Positions 48,123 through 61,549 of a DNA stretch of 64,000 nt are shown one piece after another (position 1 is the first letter of the stretch; the number at the start of each line of letters is the position of its first letter). The translations under genes were made by a program, and so were the position numbers. The notes beneath the pieces were generated by a model that did no database searches, was not told the DNA's origin, and worked only from the letters and a program-made list of their open reading frames with translations. Source of the DNA: Neocallimastix lanati (nom. inval.) (Eukaryota > Neocallimastigomycota > Neocallimastigomycetes > Neocallimastigales > Neocallimastigaceae); contig JACVTC010000023.1 of NCBI GenBank assembly GCA_016946835.1, positions 367,001 through 431,000 on the forward strand, in the 5' to 3' direction.

Positions 48123-50045
48123 TTCCACTAGATCTTTGTTTCTTTTAGTGTATGGCTCCAACTGAGAAATGTGAAATACCGGGTGAAGGTGAAGATTTTC
48201 AGGTAATTCCAGCCGGTAGTTCATTCTCTCCCTCTTTTCGATGACTTTGAACGGCCCTAAGTATTGTGAAGCTAGTTTCTTAGCTGGTTCATTTGTGAAA
48301 TAAAAACGTTTAAGCCAAACCATGTCGTTCACTTGGAGATTAGGTCCAGACGAAGTTCTTCTGTCACCATATTTTTTAAAATCTTCTTTGGCTTTAACTA
48401 AATGTTGTTTCAGTGCATCAAAGTAAGAAGCCCAATCTCTTGCAAGGATTGAAGCATTATCCTGAAGGAGAATAGGAGGGGAATCTATTGAACAGTTAGA
48501 ATGGAATTCGTAGTTGGCCAGAAATGGGGATTTTCCAATAGACTTATGAATTGAATTATTGTAAGCGAATTCACACAACGGAAGATAAAAACACCGTTCA
48601 CTTTGAGCGGAAGAGCAATAACAACGAAGATATTGCTCAATTACTGCATTAGCCCTTTCCACTTGAACGTTAGATTGTTGATGATGGGCTGTAGCAAGAT
48701 TTGGTTTGGCGTGGATAGCCGAACAAAGTGAAGTCCAGAATTCTGAGGAAAATTGGGAGCCATGATCCGAAACAATAATATTTGGGAAGCCATGATATCG
48801 AAAGACGTTAAAGAGGAGGAGTTTAGCTGTAAGGTCGGCGGATGGGACATCGGTACAAAGCACTAAATGAACCATTTTTGTTAAATGGTCCGATGCAACC
48901 ATTATACAAGTGCAATTTTGTGAAGTAGGCAAATAAACAATAAAGTCAACACCTATGATTTCCCAGGGTTTTGTAGGAATAGGAAGTGGCAATATTTTGC
49001 CATAGGGTTTATGCCTGCGTATTTTACAACGGCTACAAACTTCACATGACTGAACGTAATTATATACGTCTTTTTTCATATTCGGCCACCAGTAGTACCT
49101 TCTGAGTTTTTCGAAGGTCCTATCTACCCCCTGATGGCCACTAATTGGTGCATCATGAAATTTTTTAAGTAGTGTTACCTTGAGCGAAGACAGTACGATA
49201 ATGCGTTTTTGAAAGTGAAGAACGCCATCGACAAAGCTAAATAAAGAGCTTTTAATTTCATTCGACTCATTTTGGATTTTCGAAAGGACATTCCTACAAT
49301 ATTTGTCTTTCTTTTGTGCATCAATGAGTGCTTCTAAGTTGTCACTTAAAGCACAACAAAAGGAGTCACTGCTGATAACAGTGTTAATATTTGGAGGAAG
49401 TTCTATTTTGTAATCTGGGCGCCTTGACAGAGCGTCAGGCTTACCCCCTTTTGAGCCTGGCCTATAGGCAATCCTGTAGTCGAATTTGGAAAGAAACAAG
49501 CTCCAACGAATTTGTCTTTGATTTAAATGTTGGGGCTTTTTGAAGTATAAGAGATTTTTGTGAACGGTGATCACTTGGACTGGGAACTTAGCACCTTCGA
49601 GATGATGTCTCCAGGTGTCGAAAGCGGTAATGATAGCAAGAAGTTCTTTATCATAAATTGAATAATTAACTTCTGCTTTATTTAATGATCTTGAATGAAA
49701 GGCAACTGGGTGTAACAAATTATCAGTATTCGATATTTGAGAAAGGACGCATCCCACGGCATAGTCGCTTGCATCCGTTTCTACAACGAATTCCTTATCT
49801 GGATCTGGGAAAATCAATATCTCACCTACGATAAATGAATTCTTTAATTTGTTAAAGGCCTCATCAGCTTTCTTGTCCCAAATAAAGTCACTATCTTTTT
49901 TAGGTAAGGTACGGAGGGGTTCCATGGTCTTAGCGAAATTTTTAATAAATTTTTGGTAGAAATTACAAAGGCCGAGGAAACTTTGAAGTTCCTTTTGGTT
50001 CTTAGGTATAGGCCACTCTTGAACCGACTTAACCTTGTTCTTAGG
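48111..50045 (-). pseudogene. Pol C-terminal part of gypsy Z (RT end, RNase H, integrase)
   Basis: Reads from KNKVKSVQEWPIPKN (the connection between RT and RNase H in gypsy elements) to VEVSS and stop. RNase H: VETDASDYAVG and YDKELLAI, but the third acidic motif reads TVHKNL instead of TDHKNL, so a catalytic Asp is replaced by Val. Integrase: HHCC (HDAPISGHQG ... CEVCSRC), Asp in GVDFIV and VSDHGSQF, Glu in VQVERAN. GPY/F: YLGPFKVIE. It ends about 12 residues after HISQLEPY, with no chromodomain. No frameshifts. The RT palm is absent because the sequence switches to copia upstream, in the same reading frame. Composition differs from all neighbours, which suggests a younger or imported lineage. 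Confidence 0.9.
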
Positions 50046-53000
50046 AGAATAAGTAAGTTCATAATCAATACCTTCTTTTTGTTTAAAACCACGAGCTACT
50101 AAGCGAGCTTTACGTTTAATAATATTGTCATTGCTATCTTTTTTATTTGAAAATACCCATTTCGTAGAAATTAATGTTTTATCATGGGGGACAAAATGAA
50201 CTAAAGTCATAATATTGTTGTGGTATAAATTATTTAATTCTTCATTTATAGCATCTATCCATTCGTCTCTATCGGGACTTTTAATTGCTTGAGTAAAAGA
50301 AAATGGAACATCTGAAGAAATAGAAGCTATATATTTAAAATTATCTATATTTCTATATTTAGGGGGACTAAAATAATTTTTAGAGTAAACATTATTATAA
50401 AAATAATCAATTTTTCTTTTATTTAAATTATTATTAGGATTAATATAAATATTTTCGACATGAGCAATATCTTTATTTTTGTTTTTTAAATTATTTTTAA
50501 ATAATTTTTCAATGGATAATTTTGATTTAGACTTATTATTTTTAAATTGAGAAAGGTAAAATGGATTATTATGAGATAATTGAATATTTTCATTATTAAT
50601 AGTATTATCAATAACAAGAGTTTTAACACTTTTTCTTAAATTATTATTATAATTATTGCTTTCAAAATTTAATTTACTATTAAGTAAATTATTTTTGTTA
50701 GTGGAAAAATTATTTTGATTATTGTCATTATTGTTTAAATTTGACGTTTCACAAACATTATTATTATCTAAAAGTCCACTTTGTTTATTATTTTCGTTTT
50801 GTTTACTTTCATTCTTTTATTCATTTTCATAATTATTACTATTATTATTACTAGATGAGGCAATATTATCAAATTTATTAATATCAATAGAGTCATTATA
50901 ATCTAATATGTTGCCATTTTCATCATGAATGTCATAAAAAATTTCGTTTGTGTTACTATCATTACTATTGTTTGAAATTAAATTTTTATTAATATTGGAA
51001 TTATTATAACCTAAATTGTTATTATTATTTGATATTTTATCATTTGAATCTAATAAACTATTTGATTCATTTTGTAATATATTATCAGTTGATTGTAATA
51101 TATTTGAAATTTGAATATCATTTAAATTATTATTATTTGAATTATTTGAAATTTTTTGTTCCAAATCATTCAAATTTTTATTAATAAAATTTTTTTCACT
51201 TTTTTAGTTCAAAAAATTATTATTTTCATCGTTTTTGTGAGAGTCTTCATTTGTATTTTGCATTTCTTGATTATTAGACGCGTTTTTATTTTTGGAATTT
51301 TTATTTTTATTAATTTCAATCATGGTAGATTCGGGTTTATTAATTTTTACGCTAATATTTTCATTATTGGTCGTGTTATTTTCATTTATATTTGGATCTG
51401 AATCTTCATAAAAATTTTTATCATTTTTATTATTTTCGTATGATTTATTAAAATTAAAATTAAATTCAAAAAAGCTAGGATAAAGGTCAGAGTTGCTTCC
51501 TTTGTTTGCTATGGAAATATTAGCTGGTTCATCCTCTTTGCAGTAGATCTCCCTGACATGATTAATTTTAAAATCTTCAAAGTCCATAATAATATAGATA
51601 TTACTTTTTTTACTAAAACCTAAAAATATACCTTTATTAGAATTTGGTTGGAACTTTTGTTTATTTTGTTCGAAATTTTTGTAATAAGTGACACAACCAA
51701 AAACTTTTATGTGGTTAATATTGGCTTTTTTGTTATAAAATATTTCATCAGGAATTTTATTACCAATTCCTGAATGCGGGATTTTGTTATTGATATAGTT
51801 GGAGTATTGGATAGCAAAATCCCAGAAATTGTCACTGAGTTTGGACCAAAATAAAATTGTTTTGGTGGAAGAAATAATAGTTTGATTATACCTTTCTGCT
51901 AATCCATTATTTTCAGGGTTGTAAGGTGGTGAATATATCTTTTCTATACTATTATCTTTACAAAAATTTTTAACCTTTTTGTTGTCGTATTCTCTTCCGT
52001 TATCTGATTTGAAATACCTAATTTTATAATTATCTATTATATTATTTAACTGTTTTAAGAAATTTATAATAATATCGGGAGCTTCGGATTTACTCCTAAT
52101 CAGAAATAACCAACTTTTTCTTGAGAATTCATCAATAAATGAAATGATGAATCTTTTATTTGTAATTGAGTCATTTATGGGCCAATAATATCAGAATGAA
52201 TAGCTTCTAAAATCCTTTTTACTCTGGGGGTTGTATGTTATGTGGAAGACGCTTCATTTTTGCAATGTTGCAGTCATCACACGTATTTAATTTAATGTTG
52301 TGTAATTTTAAATATTTGGATAAGTCTTCGAAGTAGTAGTGACCCATTCTGCGATGCCAAATCTTTTTTTCGTCTTCTGATAGTCTATTTATGGATGAAA
52401 TATTTTTGTTTTCACTATTTTTAATTTCGAAATTTTCTGTTACTTGAACTTTGTTGTGTTCATCGGCATAGAAGGTAGCAAATGGTTTATAATTTTTGTC
52501 CATAAAAACTATTTTAACTTCTTCACCATCAATAGATTCTGTTAATGTTTTAACACCGGTTTTAGCTAGTTCAATGCCACTTATAATATTTTTGGTGACA
52601 TCTTTAGAGTATAATACTTTATTTAAGTATATTGTATGATTATTTATCTTGAATTTTATATTCCCATATCCTTCAAATGTGCATATTGTATTATTTGTAC
52701 ATCTTAATTCAATCTTTTCTTCAGTATAATTATCTAAGATTTCTTTGTTATTAGTTAAGTGTTCGCCAGCACTAGAATCATATAACCATGATGTTTCTTC
52801 ATTATTATTAATATTCAATAAAAATTTTACTTCTTTTGTTTTTTCAGTATTAATTGGTAAGTCTTTTTCATTGTTATTATTATGATTTTTACTTTCATTA
52901 GTAGTTTCTTTAATATTACTCATATAGAAAGCAGATCTTTTAGGAGATCGTTCATTATTATTATTTGGTTTCTGTAACATTTCTCTTAAGTCTTCATAAT

Positions 53001-53936
53001 CAATATTATTGTTATATTCTTCATTAATATCAAATTTTTCCATGTGTCCCATGTAGTGAGCTCCTTTTGGGTTAAGGTTATTATTATTCCTGTTATTATT
53101 ATTATAATTATTATCATAATTTTTTTTATTTCTATAATTTTTATCTATTACATAAAATATCTTTATATCTGCTATTTTGGTTTCTTGGATTAAACCAACA
53201 TTCTTTTGTAGTGTGGCCATACTTATCGCATATGTCACATTGTTTCCTTGAATAGTAACCGTTATTTTTATAATTATAAATACTGTTACGTCTTTTGTTA
53301 TTATTATATTTACTATTATAATTATTATTATTGTTATATTTATTATTGCAATTGTTATTACTTTTAAATTTATTATTATAATTATTATTTTTTATTTTAT
53401 TATTAATATTTAGTATTATTATCTGTGTTATTATTTTTAAATTTTCTGACCATGTCTATCTCCATTGGATCATCATGGTCATATTTTTCTTTAGATTTCC
53501 ACCCTTCATAAAGAGCAATTTTATTCAAATCACTTTTAATCTTTTTGGCTATTGTTTCAAATGTATCTTTTTCTTCATATGTAAATCTTCTTATATAGGA
53601 TTTTGGTATTGCATTATGGAGGTACTTCATTTTGTCATCTTCCTTTAGAAAATACTTTTCTCCTTCCATATATTCAAAAGTAGCTTCTAGTCTTTTAATT
53701 ACTTCATAAATTCCTTCTTCCTTATTAGTTTTTATTGAATCCAATTCATTTATCCAGTAGGCCATATTTTTTCCTTTTACTTTATGCCTACTTAGTCTCT
53801 TAAGCATCAGTTGAGCTGAATCTATGTCTTTTAATTCAGCTTTAATCTCATCACAAACAGAGTTTAAAATTAATTTACCAATTTTGGCGTTTTGTTTTAT
53901 AATTTCCTTTTGTTCTTCTGTATTAGTAGCATTAAA
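50046..53936 (-). pseudogene. Ty1/copia gag-pol, truncated at both ends and broken
   Basis: Minus strand order: Gag helical domain (about 53936-53410: KVKGKNMAYWINELD), zinc knuckle CDICDKYGHTTKEC near 53240, protease with YDSSAGEHLTNN (normally DSGA; near 52770), pre-integrase HHCC (IWHRRMGHYYF ... CDDCNIAK), integrase core with SDNGREY near 52010 and Glu in LAERYNQ near 51895, an Asn-rich linker, then the RT start (SPDRDEWIDAI, TKWVFSNKK, KARLVARGFKQKEG, YELTYSP). Breaks: shifts near 53410, 53150, 52228 and 52180, and TAA at 51204-51206 and 50817-50819. The left part of RT (YVDD) and RNase H are missing. This domain order (integrase before RT) defines copia. Confidence 0.88.
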
Positions 53937-56900
53937 TCAAGGAAATACGGTTCAAGTTTAGTTCGTTGGTGATTTCTTATTTTTACTAAATCACCAATTT
54001 TAAAATTTTTCTTATTTTCCATACTTTGTTGAGCTTGTCTTCGAGTTTTCCAATAATGGATTGTTCCAAGCATTTTTTTTGCTGCTTTTTCAACCCATTT
54101 AGCATGCTCAACGAACCTTTCCATTAATATTTCGTCCATAGTTCTACTATTATCTTCCAAAATTGAATTTCTTAAATTTATATCTATAGATAGTAATTCC
54201 TTACGTCCATATAAAAGTTCAAAACTTGAATAACCCGTTATAGCAGATTTACTGGTTCTTAAAGCCCATAAAGCCAGCGGTAACAAAATATCCCAATGTT
54301 TGTTATCATTCGAGAAATTTCTTAATTGCTTTCCTATTTCTCTATTTCTGTTTTCCACTAATCCATTTGATTCTGGATGATATGTACTAACAAAATGAAC
54401 GTACACATCATATAGATCTAAAAATATTTTAGTATAATCAGCAGTAAACTGTACACCATTGTCTGTAATAATTAGTTCTGGTATACCATGTCTACTAAAA
54501 ACTTCTACTAAGAAATTTGTTACGTCCTGTGAAGTAGTAGTACGAAGTGGTTTAGCTTCTACCCACTTTGTAAAATAATCTACGCAAATAATAATATATT
54601 TATTACCTTGTTGTGTTTCTTTTAGGGGTCCAATAATATCTAAACCAACTCTAACAAAAGGAGCTTCTACAGGAGTTCCATATTTTTCTGTTGGTTTCGG
54701 CAATGGCTCAGAACGATTTAGTTGACATATTTTGCATAGCGAAATATATTTTTTCACATCTATTATTAAATTTTTCCAGTAATACTTTTCTTTTATTCTT
54801 TCGTAAGTTTTCTGAATACCTTCATGACCCACTCTATGTTCTTTAGTAATAATTTTAATTTTTTCATAGGGATCATCAATAATTTTTCTTAATTTATTAT
54901 CATCTCTAAAATATAATTTATTATCAATTTTAACTATTTTTTCGGTAAAAAATTTATACATAAATTCAGAAATGAATTTTTCGTTCTCCTCCTGGGTGAG
55001 AATGGAGCTATCAATAGGTGAATTATTAACAATGGAGGAATCAATGGAACTATTAGAATTGTTAACAGAAGTGAACAGAATATCGCTATTAAGAAGAGAA
55101 TTAGAACTAATACAAACATTAGTAACAGAGAAGTCTTTACGAACAACTCTAGACAATGCATCAGCAATCAAATTAGCTTTACCAGGGTGATAAACAATAT
55201 CAACTTGAAGTTTACTAAATTTATCACACCAACGTTGATGTTTAAGAGTATTCGGCTCACAACTTTTAATAATAGAAACTAAAGGTTTGTGATCAGTATA
55301 TAGAATAGTTTTGAATGGATTACCTAAAATGTAATGTTCAAATTGGACTAAGCAATAATAAGTAGCAGTGCCTTCAAGTTCAGTTGTAGTATAATTTTTC
55401 TCAGATTTTTTTAAATTTCTACTAACAAAATAAATTGGGTGTTCAATATTATCATCATAAAGTTGTAAAAGAACACCACCAATACCATAACCACAAGCAT
55501 CGGAACGAATAATAAATGGAATATCAAATTTAGGGTAACAGAGGATAGGGGCACTGATTAAACAATTCTTTAATAATTGAAAGCTATTGTTTTGAGAATC
55601 AGTCCAAACAAATGGAGTATTCTTCCTTAACAAAGAACAAAGAGGTGCAGATTTAGCAGAGTAATTGTCAATGAAATTTCTATAATAACCAGTCATGCCT
55701 AGAAAAGAACGAAGTTCAGATACATTAGTAGGAGGTGTCATATTCATAATGGAAAGAGTTTTCTTATCTAGAGGAAGTAAACCATCAGTAGTAACTTTAT
55801 GACCTAAAGCTTCAATTTCTGTTTGACAGAAATGACATTTTTCTATGTTTAATTTTAAATTATATTTTCTTAAAATATTAAAAACTTTGGAAAGATGAAT
55901 TAGATGATTTTCAAAACTATCGGAATAAATAATAATATCATCTAAGTATATTTGAACGCAATCATTAATTAAATCAAAGAAGATTCTATTCATTTCACGC
56001 TGGAAGGTAGCAGGCGCGTTAGTTAAACCAAAGGGCATAACTTTAAAATAGTAATTACCAAATTTCGTTGTAAAAGAAGTCTTTTCCATATCTTCAGCCC
56101 ACATAGGAATTTGATGGTAACCACTAAATAAATCAATAGAAGAAAATATTTTTGCATCTTTCAAAGCATCAAAGATTTCACGAATTTTTGGGAGTGCATA
56201 GGCATCTTTAATAGTAATATCATTCAACTTCCTAAAATCAACACAAAGACGCCATTTACCATTTTTCTTTAAAACTAAAACAACAGGAGAAGCCCATGGA
56301 GAATGAGAAGGTTCAATTAACTTTTTCTCCAATAATTTACGAAGTTCTTCCTTTAAAGCATTAGATTGAACCTGAGGAATTTTATACGCCTTTTGTTTAA
56401 TTGGCATAGAGTTTTCTTCTAAAATAATATGATGAGGAAATAATTTAGAAGGTTCCAAATCATCAGAAGAAATGGCAATAATATCATCAAATTTTTTTAA
56501 TAATCTACAAAATTTTTTATAATCTTTTTTATTTTTAAATTTTAATTGATTAATAATAGAATTAATTACATCGTCTTTTTCTTTAGCACTAATATTAGAA
56601 TTAGGTTCATTAGCATCAACAAATAAAGTAGCCTCAACAATATCAATTTTTGGTTCAGGAGAAACACATAATAAAGACTGAGAACAGAAGGTATTTATAT
56701 CTTCTATATTACTAATAGGTACTAATTTATCGTCCATATTCATATATGCAAGAACTTTATGAATTGTGTCAATAAGAATCCTGTTATCAGATTGTGTTTT
56801 AAGAGAAATAATCGCATCATAAAAAGGATCGTCTTTATCGGAAATTTTAAAATCAGTAATAAATTCAACAGAACCCAGTTTAACAGCTAAGCGAACAATA

Positions 56901-58221
56901 TCATAAACACGACTTATATCATCAACCATCGCTTGTCTAATTGTACTTTTATTATGGCCAATAATTTGATAATTTTTAACAAATTTATTTAAAAATTTAC
57001 GTGATATTAAATTTGCATTACTACACGCGTCTATGAAAATTGAAGCAGGATAACCATTAATATATCCACGTACAACTGCAACATCATGTTCGTGTACAAT
57101 ATTATTATTATTATTATTTAAATTATTAGCTATTTTACTATTATAATTAATATCACTATAATTTTCATTTTTTTATTGTTACTACTATTGGTACTACTAT
57201 TATCGTTATTATTATAGTTATTATCTATAGTAGAATTAGTAGCATTAATAATATTTTCATTATTTTGCTTTGAATTCTTAATACCTTTAATTAATTCATC
57301 TTTAGAAATTTTTGAAATGTTAAGGAGTTGTCCAATTGTAATATTTGCTGGAATATTTAATAAATCTTCGCAAATATTATATTGCTCGCGGTTTCTCATC
57401 ATCTGTATGGTTGGTTTTTGTTTCTTTTCTTTTTCCGTTAAATTTTTATTCTTCATTTTGTCCATATTATTAGCATTATTAACTGTCTTCATATTATTAA
57501 TTTTTTTACTTGAATCATTATCATTAATTTTATTCTTAATTCTTTCTCTTTGCTGTGCGTTATTATGAACTTCATTTTTTTCATTTTTATTTTCATTATT
57601 ATTATCAATTTTAATATTATTGTTAAGGACTTTTTTATTTATTCTTCTCGTAGGTTTAATAATTCGTTTGTTATTTATAATATTATCAGTGGAATTATTA
57701 TTTTGGATAGGATTACTAATATTATTTATATTATCAAATATTTTATTTTGAGGAATAGTTTGTGAATTATTAATGGAAGTTTTGTCATAATTATTCGTTA
57801 TATTGCGTAACTTCTTATTAGCGTTTGTTAATATATTATTATATTTTTCATCTCTTTCTCTTTTTGCAGCTGCTATAATTTCTTCCAAATTGTTATGATT
57901 GTCGTAAGAAGATACTACAACATTGTCGTCATTATAATCATTATTTTTATCATTTTCAAAATAGAATTGTTCATTATTATTTATATTATCATAATCATTA
58001 TTATAATCATTATTATAATCATTATTATCATAATGTTTAAAATTATCATTATCATAATCTTCATTATAATTATTATCATAAATATTATTGTAGTTATTAT
58101 TATAATTGTTATGGTTATTACTATAATCATTATTGAGACAAACATTAGCAATATTGTTTTCACCATAATCATTATAGTTGGCATTTTGATTATTAGAAGT
58201 TAGCCTTCTTCCGTAATCTAG
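53897..58221 (-). pseudogene. Pol of gypsy W (protease, RT, RNase H, integrase), 3' truncated
   Basis: After the gag/pol cassette the frame starts LDYGRRLTSNNQ, homologous to LNGRRKTSNNQ of element 1, followed by about 340 Asn-rich residues. A shift within seven A's (57168-57174) leads to protease (SIFIDACSNANLI near 57030). From there to 53897 the frame is open: RT with LCVDFRKLN and YLDDIIIYS near 55940; RNase H (RSDACGYG, TTELEGTA, YTDHKPL); integrase HHCC (HRVGHEG ... CKICQ), Asp in GLDIIG and ITDNGVQF, Glu in LVENRN. It stops being gypsy after KLEPYFL at about 53937; the last 13 residues are out-of-frame copia. Closest relative in the window: element 1. The protease motif is DAC rather than DTG/DSG. 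Confidence 0.9.
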
Positions 58222-58228
58222 TTTTTTT
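58196..58228 (-). promoter_or_regulatory. Altered -1 frameshift cassette of W
   Basis: On the minus strand AAAAAAAC, then 8 nt, then GGAAG-AAGGCTAA-CTTCT (five pairs with one G-T). Same position and loop start (AAGG) as in elements 1 and 2. With six A's the gag frame would read CA-A AAA AAC TAG, an ideal heptamer plus stop; the seventh A instead puts gag and pol in one frame. Confidence 0.6.
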
Positions 58229-59177
58229 GTATTTTGATTATTGTTTTGTTGGTATCTAAGTTGTGGGCAATACCTAATAATATGGCCAGGCTCATGGCAC
58301 CAATAACATACTTTTATATGTAGGTTCTCTAAACCCCTAGTAATATCATCAACACTATTTAAACCATTATTATTGTTAGGAGTATTATTAATATTTCTTG
58401 GAACCTTTGTATTATTCATCCTATTTAATGTATTATTATTAATACTATTATAGTTGTTATAATTATTGTTAAAATTATTACTCCTCTGTAATTCACTATT
58501 TAAATTCCTATTTTTATTTTGTAAATTGGTATTTAAGAATGAGTTATAATTATTATTTAATTGATTAAAGTTTTGGTTGGATCTATATCTACTAATAAAA
58601 GGATAATTATTTTGGATATTATTATTGTTAAATTTTCTACCCTTTGTACTGAGCGACTTCCAAGTTTTATTCTTTCTACTTTTTCCGCAATTTTACAAGC
58701 AGCTTCAATAGTCTTGGCTTCTTCATAGGCTACCTTTTCATAAATATCAGTTCGACTACGTATAGAATTCTCGTAATCGTAGACTGATAATTTTGTTTTA
58801 TTATCTGTAGAGAGCTGGCAGTAGTAATCTAAGTACCTATCGTTGAATTCCCTGACACTTTCATTTGGCATAATTAGTAAAGTTTTTAATTCCCTAAATC
58901 TTTCATCTTCGTTTAGATGATACCTTTCCAGGAGAATATCTCTACACTCTTCTAAATTTAAAATTCTGTTTGCTTCTACGAATTTGTCGCTCACAACTTG
59001 GGTGGCTTCTTCTACAGTTCCTGCCAAAATGAACTGAAATTTTTCTTCGTCATCAGTAACCTTTTCCATCTTTAACCAATTTTTCATAAGAATGTACCAA
59101 GCTTTTACATTCTTATTATTTCCACCTATAATTGGTAGTGGAATTTTTCTTCCTTCACGGTTGGAGCTCATCTTCAT
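58222..59177 (-). pseudogene. Gag of gypsy W, one frameshift
   Basis: Starts MKMSSNREGRKIPLPI; a second ATG lies two codons on. Helical Gag domain with WYILMKNWLKM, VREFNDRYLDYYCQL and an acidic/basic helix to about residue 175. Near 58640-58655 the frame shifts by one; the other frame continues GRKFNNNNIQNNYPFISRY through an Asn-rich linker to the zinc knuckle CYWCHEPGHIIRYC near 58270-58310. The overall design equals Gag of elements 1 and 2, but sequence similarity in the N-terminal domain is low. Confidence 0.85.
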
Positions 59178-59233
59178 ATATTATTAAATGAATATATTGT
59201 TGTATGTGTATATGTATTTTTTTTTTTTTTTTA

Positions 59234-59479
<246 letters not shown>

Positions 59480-59882
59480 ATTTTAAAGTTAATGATTAAC
59501 AACTATCTACTAAGATATACTAAGATAAATTATTTCCTAACCCTAAAATTATATTATTATTAATTAATAATTATTTCCTAATTAGTAAAAATTTTATTTA
59601 CACTAAATTTTGCATTAAACAAAAATTAATTATTAAATTTTAAATATGAAATTTATTGATAATATTGTAGTATATGGATATAGGTTAATCGTTTTTATTC
59701 TGGTTCGATTTCCCAGTCTCCTACTTCATATTTTACTACAATAACTCTAACACTAAATTTAATTAAAATGTTGAGAAACGACGTCTTTAACCTCTAAACC
59801 CAATTTCTCCGAAATCTAACTAAATAATAAATATTAATTACAATTAATAACTATACACTAATAAACCTATTTTTAACTACAA
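59480..59882 (-). other. Untranslated leader of W
   Basis: No gene. On the minus strand it contains ATTTC-GGA-GAAAT near 59805-59817 and AGT-AGGAG-ACT near 59730, short hairpins with GGA(G) loops that recall the three in element 2. Confidence 0.45.
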
Positions 59883-59899
59883 CCTCACACTTCGCACCA
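59883..59899 (-). promoter_or_regulatory. Probable primer-binding site of W
   Basis: Minus strand TGGTGCGAAGTGTGAGG, 10 nt after the LTR end. It begins with TGG as required for pairing to a tRNA CCA end; it differs from the PBS of elements 1 and 2. Confidence 0.55.
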
Positions 59900-59909
59900 A
59901 TTTTTAATG

Positions 59910-60414
59910 TGATATTCTTTATGTTGTAGCTGGTTTAATAAGTGTATTTGAGTTATTAATAATTTTTATTAATATTTATTTTATAATTACAATATTATTT
60001 CTACTAAAGAAAAACAAAAACAAGAATAAGAATTAATATTAATTATACTGTAAAGTATTAATAATATATAATTATTATAATTAAATATATATATAAATAT
60101 AATATATATATAAATAAATAATAATATTTTAATATGAATAATATATAAATAATATAAACTATTATATTAATTATATATACTTTAATAATTATAAACTTTA
60201 ATAATTTAAAATAAGAAGTATAATTTAATATTTAAGAAATATATATAAGGAATATAAATAATATATACAAAATATAAATAATATAAAATATAAATAATAA
60301 TATAAAATATATAATAATATAAATTATTATAAATAATAAGATATAAATTTAATATCTGAATATACAAATATTCAAATATACAAATATGTTGCTACACATA
60401 TTTGTTTTATATCA
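59910..60414 (-). repeat. 5' LTR of gypsy W (inverted)
   Basis: TGATAT ... ATATCA, 6-bp inverted ends. The right 60 bp match solo LTR S (44557-45232). No second W LTR is present because the 3' half of W was lost. Confidence 0.75.
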
Positions 60415-60416
60415 TT

Positions 60417-61549
60417 TGATAAAGTACGCCTTTGGTTCAAGTTCTCTTGTTGGGAGAAGTTTTATAAAGTTGTTATTTAATTATAAAATTTATTTATTTA
60501 TTTAAAAATAATTATAAAATTAATTAATACATGTATTTAATATTTATCTTGAAAATATAAAATAATTATAATATAAATTTGGCATAAAATTGTGCTGCAA
60601 AGAATAATTATAAAGAATTATTCTTGTTTTAATATTTGAAATTCATAATAAACTATTTAATTAATTAATTCTCTTAGAGTAACTATTAAGTATTTAAAGT
60701 ATTTAATATAAAAGTATAAAATAAAATATAAAATATTAATGTTAAAATAAAATATTCATAAAAATAATAATAAAAATATAAATTTATTATAATTAATAAA
60801 ATATAAAATATTAATATAAAATAATAATTATTAAAAATAATTAAAAATATAATAAAATAAAATATTAAATATAAAAATAATAAAAATAATAAAAAGAAAT
60901 TTATAAATTATTTCAATTTTAACATAACATAAAATTTATGTAATAAATTTTATGTTTACATTAATTTTTATGTTCTTTCATAATTTTATGTCTTTACATA
61001 ATTTTAATTTTCTCACGTTATTTTCGATCACGTTTTATTTATGTCACGAATTTGCAAATGATTTATTAATTTATTTTTATGTAATTATTAATAAAATAAT
61101 TTATTAATAATTAAAGTTTTTAGTTACGTTTTATATCACATTTATAATTACATAAATGTGTAACATTTACATAAACTTATGAATATATTTATATTTTTAT
61201 GTTTTGTATATAACTAGTTATATTTTAAATATTTAATTAATAAATATTTATTTAAATTTATTTATTTTATTTGTTTATTTATTTATATGTTAATAATTAC
61301 AATATTATTAATATCTTATAATTAAATACTATTATTATGTAACTTACAAAGTATAAAAGAAAGATGTAAAAATCTATCTCTTATATTCTTTGTAAGGTTA
61401 TTGTGTATATAATAATTATATACTGATAATTCAACTTTTATTAAAATAAATAAATAAATATTTTTATAAATCTTTCAAAAAAATTATTATTTAAAATATT
61501 CTTTAAACATTAAGTATTTAAATAACTAATTTATTATAACTAATTTAAA
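60417..61549 (+). repeat. Decayed LTR with TATA/hairpin block
   Basis: Starts TGATAAAGTACGCCTTTGG after a TT linker. Mostly A/T; GC patch near 60420-60460. The hairpin CTTACAAAG ... CTTTGTAAG with TATA at 61343-61396 matches that of the first gypsy LTR. Right border not found; two LTRs may be fused here. Confidence 0.45.

Noticed and set aside
57168-57174. Second programmed frameshift in W at A7
   Set aside because: The seven A's are not in a good X-XXY-YYZ register for the gag-side frame and no hairpin follows. An indel in a homopolymer is simpler.
59690-59720. GGTTCGATTTCCC, a tRNA B-box-like motif
   Set aside because: The T-stem does not pair properly and no matching acceptor or A-box lies upstream. 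It sits in the W leader. Probably chance.
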